Below, one piece after another: positions 8,567-18,134 of a stretch of DNA of 64,000 nucleotides (within the stretch, counting starts at the first letter, position 1; each line of letters starts with the position of its first letter). The notes beneath the pieces were generated by a model, which saw only the letters and a program-made list of their open reading frames with translations, ran no database searches and was not told the origin of the DNA. This DNA is from Bradyrhizobium paxllaeri (GTDB taxonomy: Bacteria > Pseudomonadota > Alphaproteobacteria > Rhizobiales > Xanthobacteraceae), in the NCBI RefSeq assembly GCF_001693515.2, contig NZ_CP042968.1, forward strand, positions 744,001-808,000, read 5' to 3'. A program made the translations under genes and the position numbers.

Positions 8567-9298
8567 CTAGATCTCGCTCGCGCCTTCATGCTGGAAGCCG
8601 AGATAACTCGCCGCGACCCGCTGGTTGCTGGCGATATCGCTCGCCGATCCCGACAGGATGAATTCGCCGAGCTCCATGACGTAGGCGCGATCGGCGATCT
8701 TGAGGGCCGCTTGCGCGTTCTGCTCGACCAGCAGCACCGAGACGCCGGCCGCGCGCAGTTCGCCGATGGTACGGAAGATGTCGGCGACGATGATCGGTGC
8801 GAGCCCGAGGCTCGGTTCGTCCAGCATCAAGAGTTTTGGCGCGCCCATCAGCGCGCGGCCCATCGCCAGCATCTGCTGCTCGCCGCCGGAGAGCGTACCG
8901 GCCAATTGCTTGCGCCGCTCCTTCAACCGCGGAAACAGCGCATAGACGCGCTCGAACGATTGTGCGGCCGTGGCTTTCGGAATCCGGAAGGCGCCGAGCA
9001 GCAGATTGTCCTCGACATTCATGGTGCCGAACAATTCGCGGTGCTCGGGGACGAGACAAAGGCCCGCCGCGACGCGGTCCTCGATGTCGAGCGCAGCCAT
9101 GTCCGTGCCGGCGAAGGCGGTGGCGCCCTTCAGCGGCAGCACGCCCATGATGGCGTTGAGCAGCGTGGTCTTGCCGGCGCCGTTAGCGCCGATGATGGTG
9201 ACGATTTCGTTGTCGGCGACGTCGAGCGAGACCGAGCGCACGGCTTCGACCTTGCCGTAGGAAACATGGGCGTCAGAGACCGACAACAGCGCGCTCAT
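8567..9298 (-). CDS. ABC transporter ATPase, LivF type (aromatic acid importer)
   Basis: ATPase of 243 aa. Walker A is GANGAGKTT near residue 38, the signature LSGGEQQ near 139 and Walker B LLMLDEPSLGLAP near 158; the short length and GEFILSGSA tail are typical of LivF. The start codon overlaps the stop of the upstream LivM-LivG fusion gene by four bases (ATGA), so translation is coupled. It powers the importer that probably works with the CouP-like binding protein. The earlier in-frame start was rejected because it lies inside the fusion gene. Confidence 0.85.
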   Translation of the reverse strand: MSALLSVSDAHVSYGKVEAVRSVSLDVADNEIVTIIGANGAGKTTLLNAIMGVLPLKGATAFAGTDMAALDIEDRVAAGLCLVPEHRELFGTMNVEDNLLLGAFRIPKATAAQSFERVYALFPRLKERRKQLAGTLSGGEQQMLAMGRALMGAPKLLMLDEPSLGLAPIIVADIFRTIGELRAAGVSVLLVEQNAQAALKIADRAYVMELGEFILSGSASDIASNQRVAASYLGFQHEGASEI

Positions 9299-11064
9299 GC
9301 GGTAGCTCCGAGATAGGCCTTGATCACATCGGGATTGGTCTTGATCGCAGCCGGCGTGCCCTCGGCGATCTTGGTGCCGAAGTCCAGCACCACCACGCGA
9401 TCGGCGAGATCCATCACAAAACCCATGTCGTGCTCGACCAGCAGCACCGACATGCCGCCGTCGCGCAACTGGCGCAGGAGGGCGGCGAGCCGCTGTTTCT
9501 CCATGTGGCGCAGGCCTGCGGCCGGCTCGTCCAGCAGCAGCAATAGCGGATCGACACACAGCGCCCGCGCGATCTCGACGATGCGCTGCTGTCCCAGCGA
9601 CAGGCTTCCCGCCAGCTGGTCGATCTGGTCGCCGAGGCCGACGCGCCCGATCTGGCGTGCGGCTTCCGCCAGCAACTTTGCCTCGTCGGCGCGGTCCAGC
9701 CGTAGCATGCTGGAGATCGCGCCCGCAGACCCGCGCAGATGGGCGCCGATCGCGACGTTCTCCAGCACGGTCATGTCGGGCACCAGCTTGACGTGCTGGA
9801 AGGTGCGCGCGACGCCAAGCTTGACGACCTCCTGCGGCGGGGCGTTGTCGACCTTGTGGCCGAGCACCGAGATGGTGCCGCCGGTGGTCGTCAACACGCC
9901 CGTGATCAGGTTGAATGTCGTGCTCTTGCCGGCGCCGTTGGGGCCGATCAGGGCGACGATCTCACGTGCCCCGACGTTGAAGGAGACGTCGTTCACCGCG
10001 ATCACGCCGCCGAATTGCTTGCGCGCCTTCTCGATCTGCAGGAGCACGCCAGCTGAGGCTGGCGCGCGCTCGCGCTTGGCAAGGGGAAGCGATATGTCGG
10101 GTACCTTGCGGCCCGGCCTGAACGGCAGGCGCGACATCAGCCAGGGCCAGACGCCGGTCGGCGCCAGTTGCAGCAGCACGACCAGCAGGATGCCGAACAC
10201 GATGGTCTCGAGCTGGCTCTGACCGCCGAAGACATAGGGCAGGTAGCTCTGCAGGATCTCTTTGAGGATGACGACGATGCCGGCGCCGAGCACCGCGCCC
10301 CAGACATAGCCGGCCCCGCCGACCACGGCGATGAAGAGATATTCGATGCCAGCATGCGCGCCGAACGGGGTCGGATTGGCCGCGCGCTGGAAATGCGCAT
10401 AGAGCCAGCCGGACAGGCCGGCGAGAACCGCCGCATAAACGAACACCAGCAGTTTTGCGCGCGGCGTCTGTACGCCGAACGCTTCACCGGCGATATGGCC
10501 GCGCCGCAACGCACGGATCGCGCGGCCGGTGCGGGAGTCCAGCAGGTTCATGGTCAGCAATGCCGAGACCAGCACCCCGATCCAGATCGCAAAATAGATC
10601 GTGCCGGGATCGAGCATTCTGAAATTGCCGATCGAAAGTGGCGGGATGCCGGAGATGCCGTCGTTGCGGCCGAGGAACTCCAGCTTGCTGAACAGATAGA
10701 ACAGGCCGATGCCCCAGGCGATGGTGCCGAGCGGCAGGTAATGGCCGGATAGCCGCACCGTGATGATGCCGAGCAAAACAGCGGCGATGCCGCTGACCAA
10801 CAGCGAGAGCGGCAGCGTCAGCCACGGCGAGACGCCGTAGGCCGTGGTGAGTACCGCCGTGGTGTAGGCGCCAAAGCCGCAGAAGGCGGCCTGGCCGAAC
10901 GAGGTGAGGCCACCGACGCCGGTCAGCAGCACAAGCCCCATCGCCACCAGCGCGGCGAGGCCGATATTGTTGAGCAGCACGATCCAGAACGGCGGGATGC
11001 CCGGAATGAACGGGATCGCCGCCATCAGAGCTGCGAAGATGAGGAGAGGGGTTCGCTGCTTCAT
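9295..11064 (-). CDS. Fused LivM permease-LivG ATPase of an ABC importer
   Basis: One open frame of 589 aa joins two proteins usually encoded apart. Residues 1-about 320 are a LivM-type membrane domain with many hydrophobic helices and the [17 protein letters not shown] motif. From about 345 a LivG ATPase begins, with Walker [10 protein letters not shown], signature LSLGQQR and Walker [13 protein letters not shown] short basic linker (RLPFRPGRK...LAKRERAP) separates them. The start ATG at 11064 lies six bases downstream of the livH stop at 11070. Fusion of LivM to LivG is known in some importers. With the LivH and LivF genes this makes a complete importer. Confidence 0.85.
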   Translation of the reverse strand: MKQRTPLLIFAALMAAIPFIPGIPPFWIVLLNNIGLAALVAMGLVLLTGVGGLTSFGQAAFCGFGAYTTAVLTTAYGVSPWLTLPLSLLVSGIAAVLLGIITVRLSGHYLPLGTIAWGIGLFYLFSKLEFLGRNDGISGIPPLSIGNFRMLDPGTIYFAIWIGVLVSALLTMNLLDSRTGRAIRALRRGHIAGEAFGVQTPRAKLLVFVYAAVLAGLSGWLYAHFQRAANPTPFGAHAGIEYLFIAVVGGAGYVWGAVLGAGIVVILKEILQSYLPYVFGGQSQLETIVFGILLVVLLQLAPTGVWPWLMSRLPFRPGRKVPDISLPLAKRERAPASAGVLLQIEKARKQFGGVIAVNDVSFNVGAREIVALIGPNGAGKSTTFNLITGVLTTTGGTISVLGHKVDNAPPQEVVKLGVARTFQHVKLVPDMTVLENVAIGAHLRGSAGAISSMLRLDRADEAKLLAEAARQIGRVGLGDQIDQLAGSLSLGQQRIVEIARALCVDPLLLLLDEPAAGLRHMEKQRLAALLRQLRDGGMSVLLVEHDMGFVMDLADRVVVLDFGTKIAEGTPAAIKTNPDVIKAYLGATA

Positions 11065-11069
11065 CGCCG

Positions 11070-12110
11070 TCAGTCCTTCTCTTCCTCGACCGCGGGCGCT
11101 GCGAGCGAACGCAGCACCAGCACGGGAAGGATCAGCGTAAAGACGATGACCTCCTTGAAGTTGCTGGCGTAGAACGAGGAGAACGCCTCGACGCTGCCGA
11201 CCAATAGCGCGGCGACCGCTGTCAGCGGATAGCTGACGAGGCCACCGATGATCGCGGCGATGAAGCCTTTCAGGCCGATCAGGAAGCCGGTGTCGTAGTA
11301 GAGCGTGGTGATCGGCACGATCAGGATGCCGGAAATCGCGCCAATCAACGACGCCAGCAGGAATGCGATCTGTCCCGACAGCGTGGTGCGGATGCCGACC
11401 AGCCGGGCGCCGAGCCGGTTCACCGCGGTGGCGCGCAGCGCCTTGCCCATCAGCGTGAAGCCGAAGAACAGCCACAGTGCGACGATGAAGGCGATCGTCA
11501 GCCCGTAGACGGCAAGGCTCTGGCCGGTAAAGCGCAGCGGGCCGATGGTGAGGGCCGCGCTCGACAGCGCCGGGCCGCGCAGACCCTCGGCGCCGAAGAA
11601 CACCAGGCCCAGGCCTTGCAGCGCGAGGTGGCAGCCGACGGATGAGATCAGCAGCACCAGCACCGAGGTGTGGGCGAGCGGCTGAAACGCGATGCGGTAG
11701 AGAAACAGCCCGATTGCCGCGACGATCAGCAGCGACAGCGCGATGTTGACCGCAATCGGCGTCTTGGGCCCGGCGAGGCCGTAAGTCAGAGCCAGGATCG
11801 CGGCGGGGAGAGCGATGTTGAGGGCTAGTGAGCGGAGGACCTGTTTGAGCCGCAGCGACCGCCGCGCGTCAAACAGATCGAGAGCAAAGGCCGTCGCGCC
11901 CATCGCGAGCGCCAGCCACGCGGTGCCAGGCACCTTGCCGGTCGCCAGCACGGCGTAGCTCAGCGCGCCGAAGGTGACGAATTCGCCCTGCGGGATCAGG
12001 ATGACGCGCGTGACGGCAAACACCAGCACCAGCGCAAGCCCGAGCAGCGCATAGATCGCGCCATTGGTGATGCCGTCCTGCAGCAGGAACAGCATGATCG
12101 TCGTATTCAA
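11070..12110 (-). CDS. ABC importer permease, LivH type
   Basis: Integral membrane protein of about 346 aa. The N-terminal LQDGITNGAIYALLGLALVLVF and later GFIAAIIGGLVSYPLTA are characteristic of LivH permeases, and about eight hydrophobic segments are visible. A TTG at 12110 is preferred as start because AGGGGGAG lies eight bases upstream; an ATG at 12095 is the alternative. It is the first gene of the importer operon and is divergent from the MarR gene, sharing a 175-base control region. It is longer than the second LivH here (292 aa) because of an extra hydrophilic-hydrophobic stretch near residues 60-120. Confidence 0.82.
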   Translation of the reverse strand: MNTTIMLFLLQDGITNGAIYALLGLALVLVFAVTRVILIPQGEFVTFGALSYAVLATGKVPGTAWLALAMGATAFALDLFDARRSLRLKQVLRSLALNIALPAAILALTYGLAGPKTPIAVNIALSLLIVAAIGLFLYRIAFQPLAHTSVLVLLISSVGCHLALQGLGLVFFGAEGLRGPALSSAALTIGPLRFTGQSLAVYGLTIAFIVALWLFFGFTLMGKALRATAVNRLGARLVGIRTTLSGQIAFLLASLIGAISGILIVPITTLYYDTGFLIGLKGFIAAIIGGLVSYPLTAVAALLVGSVEAFSSFYASNFKEVIVFTLILPVLVLRSLAAPAVEEEKD

Positions 12111-12196
12111 GACTGGCGCTCCCCCTAAAAGCGTCGCCGGTCCTGACCTCACGTGGTCTGCCGGCTGTCCCATATCTCGGCAGTTGAAAGACGCCG

Positions 12197-12230
12197 ATAT
12201 TTGATATATCCAATAACAATTATCAAATAT
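12197..12230. promoter_or_regulatory. Inverted repeat in the couR-importer divergent region, candidate CouR operator
   Basis: ATATTTGAT (12197-12205) and ATCAAATAT (12222-12230) are a perfect nine-base inverted repeat separated by 16 bases, in an AT-rich patch. It is placed to control both divergent genes. The right arm runs into AAATATAAC, shared with the palindrome over the couA -10 box. Confidence 0.5.
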
Positions 12231-12285
12231 AACATCAAGGCCCCGGCTATCGGCCGAGGCACTTTCTGGGTGCGAGCCTCACGCC

Positions 12286-12804
12286 ATGACAGTTTCCAAG
12301 GCAGCGACCGATGCCGTCAAGCCGTCGCGCAGCAGTGGCAAGGAGATCGCCGATGGCGGCGCTGACAATGCCGGGCTGCAACTGGGCGAACTGGCCGACC
12401 TGCTCGGCTATTCGCTCAAGCGCGCCCAGCTCAAGGTGTTCGAAGACTTCCTGCATTGCGTGGCGCCGCTGCAATTGACGCCGGCGCAGTTCTCGGTGCT
12501 GCTGCTGCTCGACCGCAATCCCGGGCGCAACCAGACCGAAATTGCCAACACGCTCGGCATCCTCAGACCGAACTTCGTCTCGATGCTGGACGCGCTGGAG
12601 AGTCGCGATCTCTGCACCCGGATGCGCTCGACCAACGATCGCCGCTCGCACATCCTGGTTCTGACCGACAAGGGAAGGGCGGTGCTGGCGCGCGCCAAGA
12701 AGCTCGTCGCCAGCAAGCATGAGGCGCGCCTCAACGAGTTGCTGGGGCCTGCCAACCGCGTTGCGCTGCTCGAAATGCTGTCGAAGATCGCGACGGAGTT
12801 TTGA
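12286..12804 (+). CDS. couR: MarR-family regulator (CouR-like)
   Basis: MarR-type winged-helix regulator of 172 aa. The DNA-binding core runs from LTPAQFSVLLLLDRNPGRN through NQTEIANTLGILRPNFVSMLDALE to the wing DRRSHILVLTDKG (about residues 64-130). The N-terminal 30 residues are polar and extended. It diverges from the importer operon, and the R. palustris counterpart CouR represses couAB and is released by p-coumaroyl-CoA. By analogy the ligand here would be the CoA ester made by CouB. Family certain; the couR name rests on synteny. Confidence 0.78.
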   Translation: MTVSKAATDAVKPSRSSGKEIADGGADNAGLQLGELADLLGYSLKRAQLKVFEDFLHCVAPLQLTPAQFSVLLLLDRNPGRNQTEIANTLGILRPNFVSMLDALESRDLCTRMRSTNDRRSHILVLTDKGRAVLARAKKLVASKHEARLNELLGPANRVALLEMLSKIATEF

Positions 12805-12811
12805 GTGATGT

Positions 12812-12894
12812 CGTCATTCCGGGATGGTCCGAAGGACCAGACCCGGAATCTCGAGATTCCGGGCTCGATGCTGCGCATCGCCCCGGAATGACAG
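12812..12894. repeat. Palindromic repeat, GTCATTCCGGG type, at a convergent junction
   Basis: Outer GTCATTCCGGG/CCCCGGAATGAC ends enclose an inner palindrome CCCGGAATCTCGAGATTCCGGG (key centre CTCGAG). It fills the 99-base gap between the convergent couR and GGDEF-EAL genes. A relative lies at 26214-26297. Confidence 0.78.
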
Positions 12895-12903
12895 TTCCTG
12901 AAA

Positions 12904-15051
12904 TCAAGCCGCGACGATGCGGCCCTGAGCCTCGCGCGGGCCGCGGCCCGACAGGAACTGCCGCTCGATCTCGGCGGCGGGAAGTGGCTTGCTGAACAGG
13001 AAACCCTGCATCTCCGTGCATCCCTCGGATGCGATGCTGTGGAGCTGCTCCGCGGTTTCGACGCCCTCGGCGGTGGCCGTCATGCCCATGCCATTGGCGA
13101 GCGCCGCAACAGCCCGCACGATGTTGAGCGAGCTCGAATCCTCGGTGATGTTCTTGACGAACGAACGGTCGATCTTGATCTTGTCGAACGGAAAGCTCTG
13201 CAGGTAGGTCAGCGACGAATAGCCGGTACCGAAATCGTCCATGGCGATCCGGATTCCGAGTTCGCGCAGCTGATGCAGCAGCGCGAGCGTCGCTTCCTTG
13301 TTGTGGAGCAATACGCTCTCGGTGATTTCGATCTCGAGCCGCGTCGGCGCAAGGCCGGAAGCGGCGAGCGCGCCGATGATTACCTGCATCATGCCGGGAC
13401 TGCGAAACTGGATCGCCGAAATATTGACGGCGACGTGAAGGTGGTCGGGCCATTGCGCGGCGGTGGCGCAGGCCTGTCTGATCACCCATTCGCCCATTGG
13501 AACGATGAAGCCGATCTCCTCGGCCAGCGGGATAAAGCTGGCAGGCGAGATCATTCCCTTGATCGGATGATTCCATCGTATCAAGGCCTCGAAGCCGCTG
13601 ATTTCCTTGCTCGCGAGGTTGACGACCGGCTGATAGTACAGTTCGAACTCGCCTCCCGGCAGCGCCCGGCGCAGATCCTGCTCCATGATGCGGCGGGTCT
13701 GCATCTGCAGGTCCATCGCAGGCTCGAAGAAACGGAACGTGCCGCGGCCGTCGCTCTTGGCGCGATAGAGCGCCAGGTCGGCATTGCGCAGCAATTTGTC
13801 GGGGTTCGAACCGTCGCCGGGGCCGACGGAAATACCGATGCTGACGCCGATCACGGCCTGCTGGCCGTCGATGTCATAGGGCTCGCTCAGCGTATCGATG
13901 ACGGCCTGCGCCAGCGAAGTGGCGTCGGCGGGATCAGCGATCGCGGCCTGCACGATCACGAACTCATCGCCTCCCATCCGCGCGATCGTGTCGGCCACGC
14001 CGACGAGTCCGCGCAGCCGCTCGGCGACGATCCTGAGCAACTTGTCGCCGCCGGGATGACCAAACGTGTCGTTTACGGCCTTGAACTGATCGAGGTCGAG
14101 ATGATGGACGGCGACCATTTCACCGTGCTGAATCCTGCCCAGCGCATATTCGAGCCGCTCGTTCAGCAGCACGCGGTTGGCAAGGTCGGTCAGCGCGTCG
14201 TGATGCGCCATGTATTCGATCTTGACCTCGGACTGGCGCTGCTCGGTGATGTCCTCATGCGTCGCGACCCAGCCGCCGCCGGGCATCGGACGATGGCGGA
14301 TCTTGAAGGTGCGGCCGTTCATCAGTTCGACGATGCTGTCTTTCGCGACGTTGGAAACCGCCACATTGGTGCGCCACTGCAGATATTCGTCCCGCGTCAT
14401 GGCGGGGAAGCTGCCGGCTTCGAAGCGCAGGTCTACGATCTCGACCAGCGACATGCCGGGGCTGACGCGCTCGGGCGCGATATCATACATCTCGACAAAG
14501 CGATCGTTGCAGACGATCAGGCGGTGGTCGGAATCGAAGAAGCACAGCCCCTGCGACATGTTGTTGATCGCGGTGTCGAACTGGAAGTTTCTGATGCGCA
14601 GGGTTTCTTCCTGCTGCCTGCCGAGTTCGTATTGTTTCTTCAGCCGGGCATTGAGCTCTTCGCGCTCGGTGATGTCCTCGTGGGTCGCCATCCCACCGCC
14701 GCCAGGTATCGGATAGACGGTGTAGGCGATGAACCGGCCGTCGGTGAACTCCTGCACCGTGGTGTCGAGCGCGATGTCGCGGCCGACGCGCTCGCGGATA
14801 TAGTCATCGACCGCGACCTGCACCTTCAGGCCGAGATTGAGCCGGTGCCGGATCAGTTCATGGGTCGGTGTTCCCGGCTTCACCTGTTCAGGCGAGAGCC
14901 CGTACATCTCCCTGTAGCGCTCATTGCAGAAAACGACTTCGCGCTTGTCGTCGAAGATGACGATTCCAAACGACAAATGGTTGATCGCCTCTTCGAGCCG
15001 CGCACTCGATTGCGCCGACCGCGAGGCGGTGATCTGGCCGTGATCCGTCAT
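12904..15051 (-). CDS. Tandem PAS-GGDEF-EAL cyclic-di-GMP protein
   Basis: Cytoplasmic protein of about 715 aa. Two related PAS-type repeats (AINHLSFGIVIFDD near 22-35 and AINNMSQGLCFFDS near 161-174, each ending in GG...ATHEDITE) precede GGDEF (intact GGDEF at 360-364) and EAL (EALIRW at 488). EITES, DDFGTGYSSL and KIDRS are present, so both catalytic halves look intact. The inhibitory RxxD before GGDEF is replaced by GVAD. The ATG at 15051 is preferred because GGGGAA precedes it; in-frame upstream starts at 15105 and 15177 are possible. The sensory input is unknown. Confidence 0.85.
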   Translation of the reverse strand: MTDHGQITASRSAQSSARLEEAINHLSFGIVIFDDKREVVFCNERYREMYGLSPEQVKPGTPTHELIRHRLNLGLKVQVAVDDYIRERVGRDIALDTTVQEFTDGRFIAYTVYPIPGGGGMATHEDITEREELNARLKKQYELGRQQEETLRIRNFQFDTAINNMSQGLCFFDSDHRLIVCNDRFVEMYDIAPERVSPGMSLVEIVDLRFEAGSFPAMTRDEYLQWRTNVAVSNVAKDSIVELMNGRTFKIRHRPMPGGGWVATHEDITEQRQSEVKIEYMAHHDALTDLANRVLLNERLEYALGRIQHGEMVAVHHLDLDQFKAVNDTFGHPGGDKLLRIVAERLRGLVGVADTIARMGGDEFVIVQAAIADPADATSLAQAVIDTLSEPYDIDGQQAVIGVSIGISVGPGDGSNPDKLLRNADLALYRAKSDGRGTFRFFEPAMDLQMQTRRIMEQDLRRALPGGEFELYYQPVVNLASKEISGFEALIRWNHPIKGMISPASFIPLAEEIGFIVPMGEWVIRQACATAAQWPDHLHVAVNISAIQFRSPGMMQVIIGALAASGLAPTRLEIEITESVLLHNKEATLALLHQLRELGIRIAMDDFGTGYSSLTYLQSFPFDKIKIDRSFVKNITEDSSSLNIVRAVAALANGMGMTATAEGVETAEQLHSIASEGCTEMQGFLFSKPLPAAEIERQFLSGRGPREAQGRIVAA

Positions 15052-15232
15052 GTGGCATTTCCCCAGCCGCCGATGGCGGCTCTCCTCCTCCAGGAGAGCG
15101 GTCATTAGAAGACCATGCTGGTGAATCCACAGCTTCGAGGCGGGCAGGTCCGCGCCGGTTCCTCGCAACTTGCTCAACAGAGCGTTAACGCCGTCACGGC
15201 ACGTACAGGGTGTCGACGATCGCCCGAAAAAC

Positions 15233-16522
15233 CTAAGCGGGGTCCACCAGGATCACCCTGACGTCATTGACGTTGGTGAGCGTCGGGCCGGTCAGCAGGA
15301 GATCGCCGGTGGCCGAAAAGAACGCGGTGGCATCGTTGTTGGCGAGATAGGCCGCGGGATCGAGACCGAGCGATTTCATCTTCGCAAACGTCGTCTGATC
15401 GATCACGGCGCCGGCCGGATCGGTTGCGCTGCCGGCGCCGCCGTCGGCACCGTCGGTGTCTGCGGCCAGCGCGACGATGCCGGGCTTGTCCTTCAGGAGA
15501 TCCGCCAGCGCCAGCGCATATTCCTGGTTGGGGCCGCCGCGGCCATTGCCGCGCACGGTTACCGTGAGTTCGCCGCCCGACAGGATCGCGATGCGCTTGC
15601 CTTCGCTGCGCGCCTTCAGCGCCAGCCGCGCATGGTCGGCCGCGACTTCGCGCGCCTCGCCCTCGAGATCCGCGCCGAGGGCGATGACCTCATATCCCGC
15701 GTCCTTCGCGATCTTGATGGCCGCGTCGAGCGAAGCCTTCGGTTTTGCGATCATTTCGAAGTGCGCGCGGGCAAAGGCGGGATCGCCGGGCTTGCAGCTC
15801 TCATTCCTGGAATCTTCGAGGGAGCGCCGGACCGCGTCGTCAACCGTGAGGTTATACTTCGCCACCAGCGCGCGGGCGTCCGCCAGCGTGCTCGGATCGG
15901 GCACCGTTGGTCCCGATGCGATTGCGGAGGGATCGTCGTGCGGCACGTCTGAGATCGCGAGTGTCACGATTTCGGCGGCGTGCTGTCCGGCGCGGGCCAG
16001 CCGGCCGCCCTTGATTCGCGACAGATGCTTGCGGACGATATTCATCTCGCCGATCGGTGCGCCCGAACGCAACAGCGCGCGGTTCACCTGCTGCTTCTGC
16101 GCGAACGAAACCCCGTCCGCCGGCGCGATCCAGTTCGCGGAGCCGCCGCCGGACAGCAGCACCAGCAACAGATCGTCCGCGGTTGCCTCGGCGGCGAGGC
16201 GCAGCGTTTCGTCGGCGGCCTTCAGCCCGGCTTCGTCAGGCACGGGGTGGCCGGCCTCGATCACCCTGATCCACCGCGTCGGCACGCCGTGGCCATGGCG
16301 CGTGGTGGCAAGGCCGGCCAGCCTCGACGGATCGAGCCCCAGCGCGTCGAGGTAGTGCCGTTCGGCCGCAGCCGCCATCGCCGCCGCGCCCTTGCCGGCG
16401 GCGAGGCAGATCACCTTGCCCTTCGGCACTGGGCGTAGATGCGCCGACAGCACGACGTCGGGATGCGCGGCCGCAACGGCCGCATCGAAGATCGCACGCA
16501 AGAGGGAACGTCGGTCGGTCAT
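15233..16522 (-). CDS. Glycerate 2-kinase (type 2, MOFRL family)
   Basis: Protein of 429 aa. It shows LAAGKGAAAM near 43, the LLVLLSGGGSANW loop near 120, NIVRKHLSRIKGGRLA near 158 and the C-terminal MOFRL segment GELTVTVRGNGRGGPNQEYAL near 315. Such enzymes (TtuD/GckA, once called hydroxypyruvate reductase) phosphorylate D-glycerate to 2-phosphoglycerate in the cytoplasm. The ATG at 16522 was chosen over the upstream in-frame start because the MTDRRSLLRAIFD opening is typical. It is a single gene; neighbours give no pathway clue. Confidence 0.85.
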   Translation of the reverse strand: MTDRRSLLRAIFDAAVAAAHPDVVLSAHLRPVPKGKVICLAAGKGAAAMAAAAERHYLDALGLDPSRLAGLATTRHGHGVPTRWIRVIEAGHPVPDEAGLKAADETLRLAAEATADDLLLVLLSGGGSANWIAPADGVSFAQKQQVNRALLRSGAPIGEMNIVRKHLSRIKGGRLARAGQHAAEIVTLAISDVPHDDPSAIASGPTVPDPSTLADARALVAKYNLTVDDAVRRSLEDSRNESCKPGDPAFARAHFEMIAKPKASLDAAIKIAKDAGYEVIALGADLEGEAREVAADHARLALKARSEGKRIAILSGGELTVTVRGNGRGGPNQEYALALADLLKDKPGIVALAADTDGADGGAGSATDPAGAVIDQTTFAKMKSLGLDPAAYLANNDATAFFSATGDLLLTGPTLTNVNDVRVILVDPA

Positions 16523-16581
16523 GATGGCACGTGAGCTGGATGAGACGGGAGGTCTGGTTATCCATCCAATCGCTGCAAAAG

Positions 16582-16610
16582 AAAACCCCCGCGAGCGTGC
16601 CACGGGGGGT
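16582..16610 (-). terminator. Probable Rho-independent terminator after livK copy 1
   Basis: On the minus strand ACCCCCC pairs with GGGGGT, followed by TTTTCTTTT. The stem is short but GC-rich and lies downstream of the 16748 stop. Confidence 0.5.
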
Positions 16611-16652
16611 CTTGTTGGCCGTAAATTGGCCGATCAGGAATCGAGATGACTA

Positions 16653-16751
16653 GCGACCCGCTCCGATGGAATCGGAACGGGTCTCCAGATTTTTGGGTGG
16701 ACGCGTTTTCTTGACGCGAACCGGTTTCCACTTTGCTGGAAAACGCTCTAG
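16653..16751. repeat. Dispersed repeat with AAAACGC ends
   Basis: Contains CCGCTCCGATGGAATCGGAACGG and ACGCGTTTTCTTGACGCG, then GGAAAACGCTCTAG up to the livK stop. Similar CGGAAAA/TTTTCCG modules occur at 47641-47691 and, degenerate, near 47050-47100. No coding potential. Confidence 0.55.
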
Positions 16752-17974
16752 CCGCCGGCGTCGCCCGAGAGGATTTCGCCGAAGCGTTCCCAGGTCTCGC
16801 CCTTGAACTTGATCAGTTGCACCGACGAGATCGGGGCGAAGTCGGTCGCTGACGTGTTGACCTTGATGCCCGGCAGCAGCCCGCCGAGTTCGAGATCCTT
16901 GATGCTGGCGGCCTGCTTCATCACGTTCGCGCGCGTGAGATTGTCGCCGGCGGCTTTCAGCACGTGCACAAGGCCCTGCGCCACGGTGTAGCCGAACATC
17001 ACCGAGGCGTCGGCGCGGTTGGCTTCCGGATAGTACTTGTCCAGGAACTCGTTCCACGCCTTCATCCCGGCATCGTCCTTCCACTGCGCATCCGTCGGAT
17101 CCTTCAGATACTGCGAGGAGATGATGTCCTGCGCGTTCTCCATGCCGGCGGGCTTGATGACGCTGCCGATCGAGGCCGAGACGTTGTTGAGGAAGTGCAG
17201 CGGCTTCCAGCCGATCTCCGCGTTCTTCTTGATCGCCTGCGCCGCGAATTTCGGCGTGGTGATGTTGATGAACACGTCGGCGCCGGTCGCCTTCAGCTTG
17301 ACGATGTGGGAGTCGATGGTCGGTTCGGAGACTTCGTAGCTTTCCTCCAGCACGATCATCGACGCGGCCTTGGCGCCGAGACCGTCCTTGAAGCCCTTCA
17401 GATAGTCCTTACCGTAGTCGTCGTTCTGGTAGAGGATGCCGATCTTGGCGTCCGGCTTGCTCTTCAGAATGTACTTCGCATAGATCTGGGTTTCGCTCTG
17501 GTAGTTGGGCTGCCAGCCCATCGTCCAGGGGAAGCCCTTGGGATCGTTCCACTTGGTGGCGCCGGTGGCGACGAACAGTTGCGGCACCTTCTTGCTGTTG
17601 AGATATTTCTGGATCGCGGTGTTCGGCGGCGTGCCGAGCGGATTGAAGACCAGCAGCACTTCGTCGCTCTCGACCAGCTTGCGCGCCTGCTCCACCGTCT
17701 TCGGCGGGCTATAGGCGTCGTCATAGCTGATGAAGTTGATCTTGCGGCCGTTGATGCCGCCCTCGGCATTGATCTTCCTGAAGTAGGCTTCCTCGGTCTT
17801 GCCGATCACGCCATAGGCGGAAGCCGGACCGCTGTAGGGCATGATGTTGCCGATCTTGATCTCGGTATCGCTGGCGCCGGGATCATACTTCTTCTGCGCG
17901 AGAACGCCGCTCGAAGATGCGGCGAGTAGTCCAAACGCGGCCGAAGCAACCGCAAGTTTTTTCATTGTGGACAT
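16748..17974 (-). CDS. LivK-type periplasmic binding protein, copy 1
   Basis: Binding protein of 408 aa with a Sec signal peptide (MSTMKKLAVAS..., cleavage near VLAQ, about residue 26). The mature part opens with KKYDPGASDTEIKIGNIMPYSGPASAYG, as in many rhizobial amide/branched-chain binders. It is collinear with the gene at 18135-19361 and mostly identical, with one extra Ala (KAASM against KASM), so the pair arose by tandem duplication. A GGGAGAG ribosome site precedes the ATG. It would serve the LivGFHM importer upstream. Ligand not determinable from sequence. Confidence 0.85.
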   Translation of the reverse strand: MSTMKKLAVASAAFGLLAASSSGVLAQKKYDPGASDTEIKIGNIMPYSGPASAYGVIGKTEEAYFRKINAEGGINGRKINFISYDDAYSPPKTVEQARKLVESDEVLLVFNPLGTPPNTAIQKYLNSKKVPQLFVATGATKWNDPKGFPWTMGWQPNYQSETQIYAKYILKSKPDAKIGILYQNDDYGKDYLKGFKDGLGAKAASMIVLEESYEVSEPTIDSHIVKLKATGADVFINITTPKFAAQAIKKNAEIGWKPLHFLNNVSASIGSVIKPAGMENAQDIISSQYLKDPTDAQWKDDAGMKAWNEFLDKYYPEANRADASVMFGYTVAQGLVHVLKAAGDNLTRANVMKQAASIKDLELGGLLPGIKVNTSATDFAPISSVQLIKFKGETWERFGEILSGDAGG

Positions 17975-18074
17975 TTCTGTCTCTCCCTTTTGATTTATTA
18001 AACGTACCCGTCAGGCTTCCTTGAACGAAGCTCTTTTAATGGCGTCGTGAGTAGCATCTTGCTGGAGACCTCAC

Positions 18075-18107
18075 AACAAAAAGCCCTGCGGCAAAGCCGC
18101 AGGGCTT
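18075..18107 (-). terminator. Rho-independent terminator after livK copy 2
   Basis: A perfect 12-base stem (AAGCCCTGCGGC at 18081-18092 with GCCGCAGGGCTT at 18096-18107), loop of three, followed on the minus strand by TTTTTGTTGTG. It separates the two livK genes transcriptionally. Confidence 0.85.
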
Positions 18108-18134
18108 GCATCTTCGATAGGCGGTGCTGGCTTA

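Noticed and set aside
9739..9952. Signature LSLGQQR in the LivG half of the fusion as a defect
   Set aside because: LivG-type ATPases vary at this position, and Walker A, Walker B and the switch His are all intact.
13039..15108. 689-codon open frame on the plus strand
   Set aside because: Antisense to the second GGDEF-EAL gene, with no family motif.
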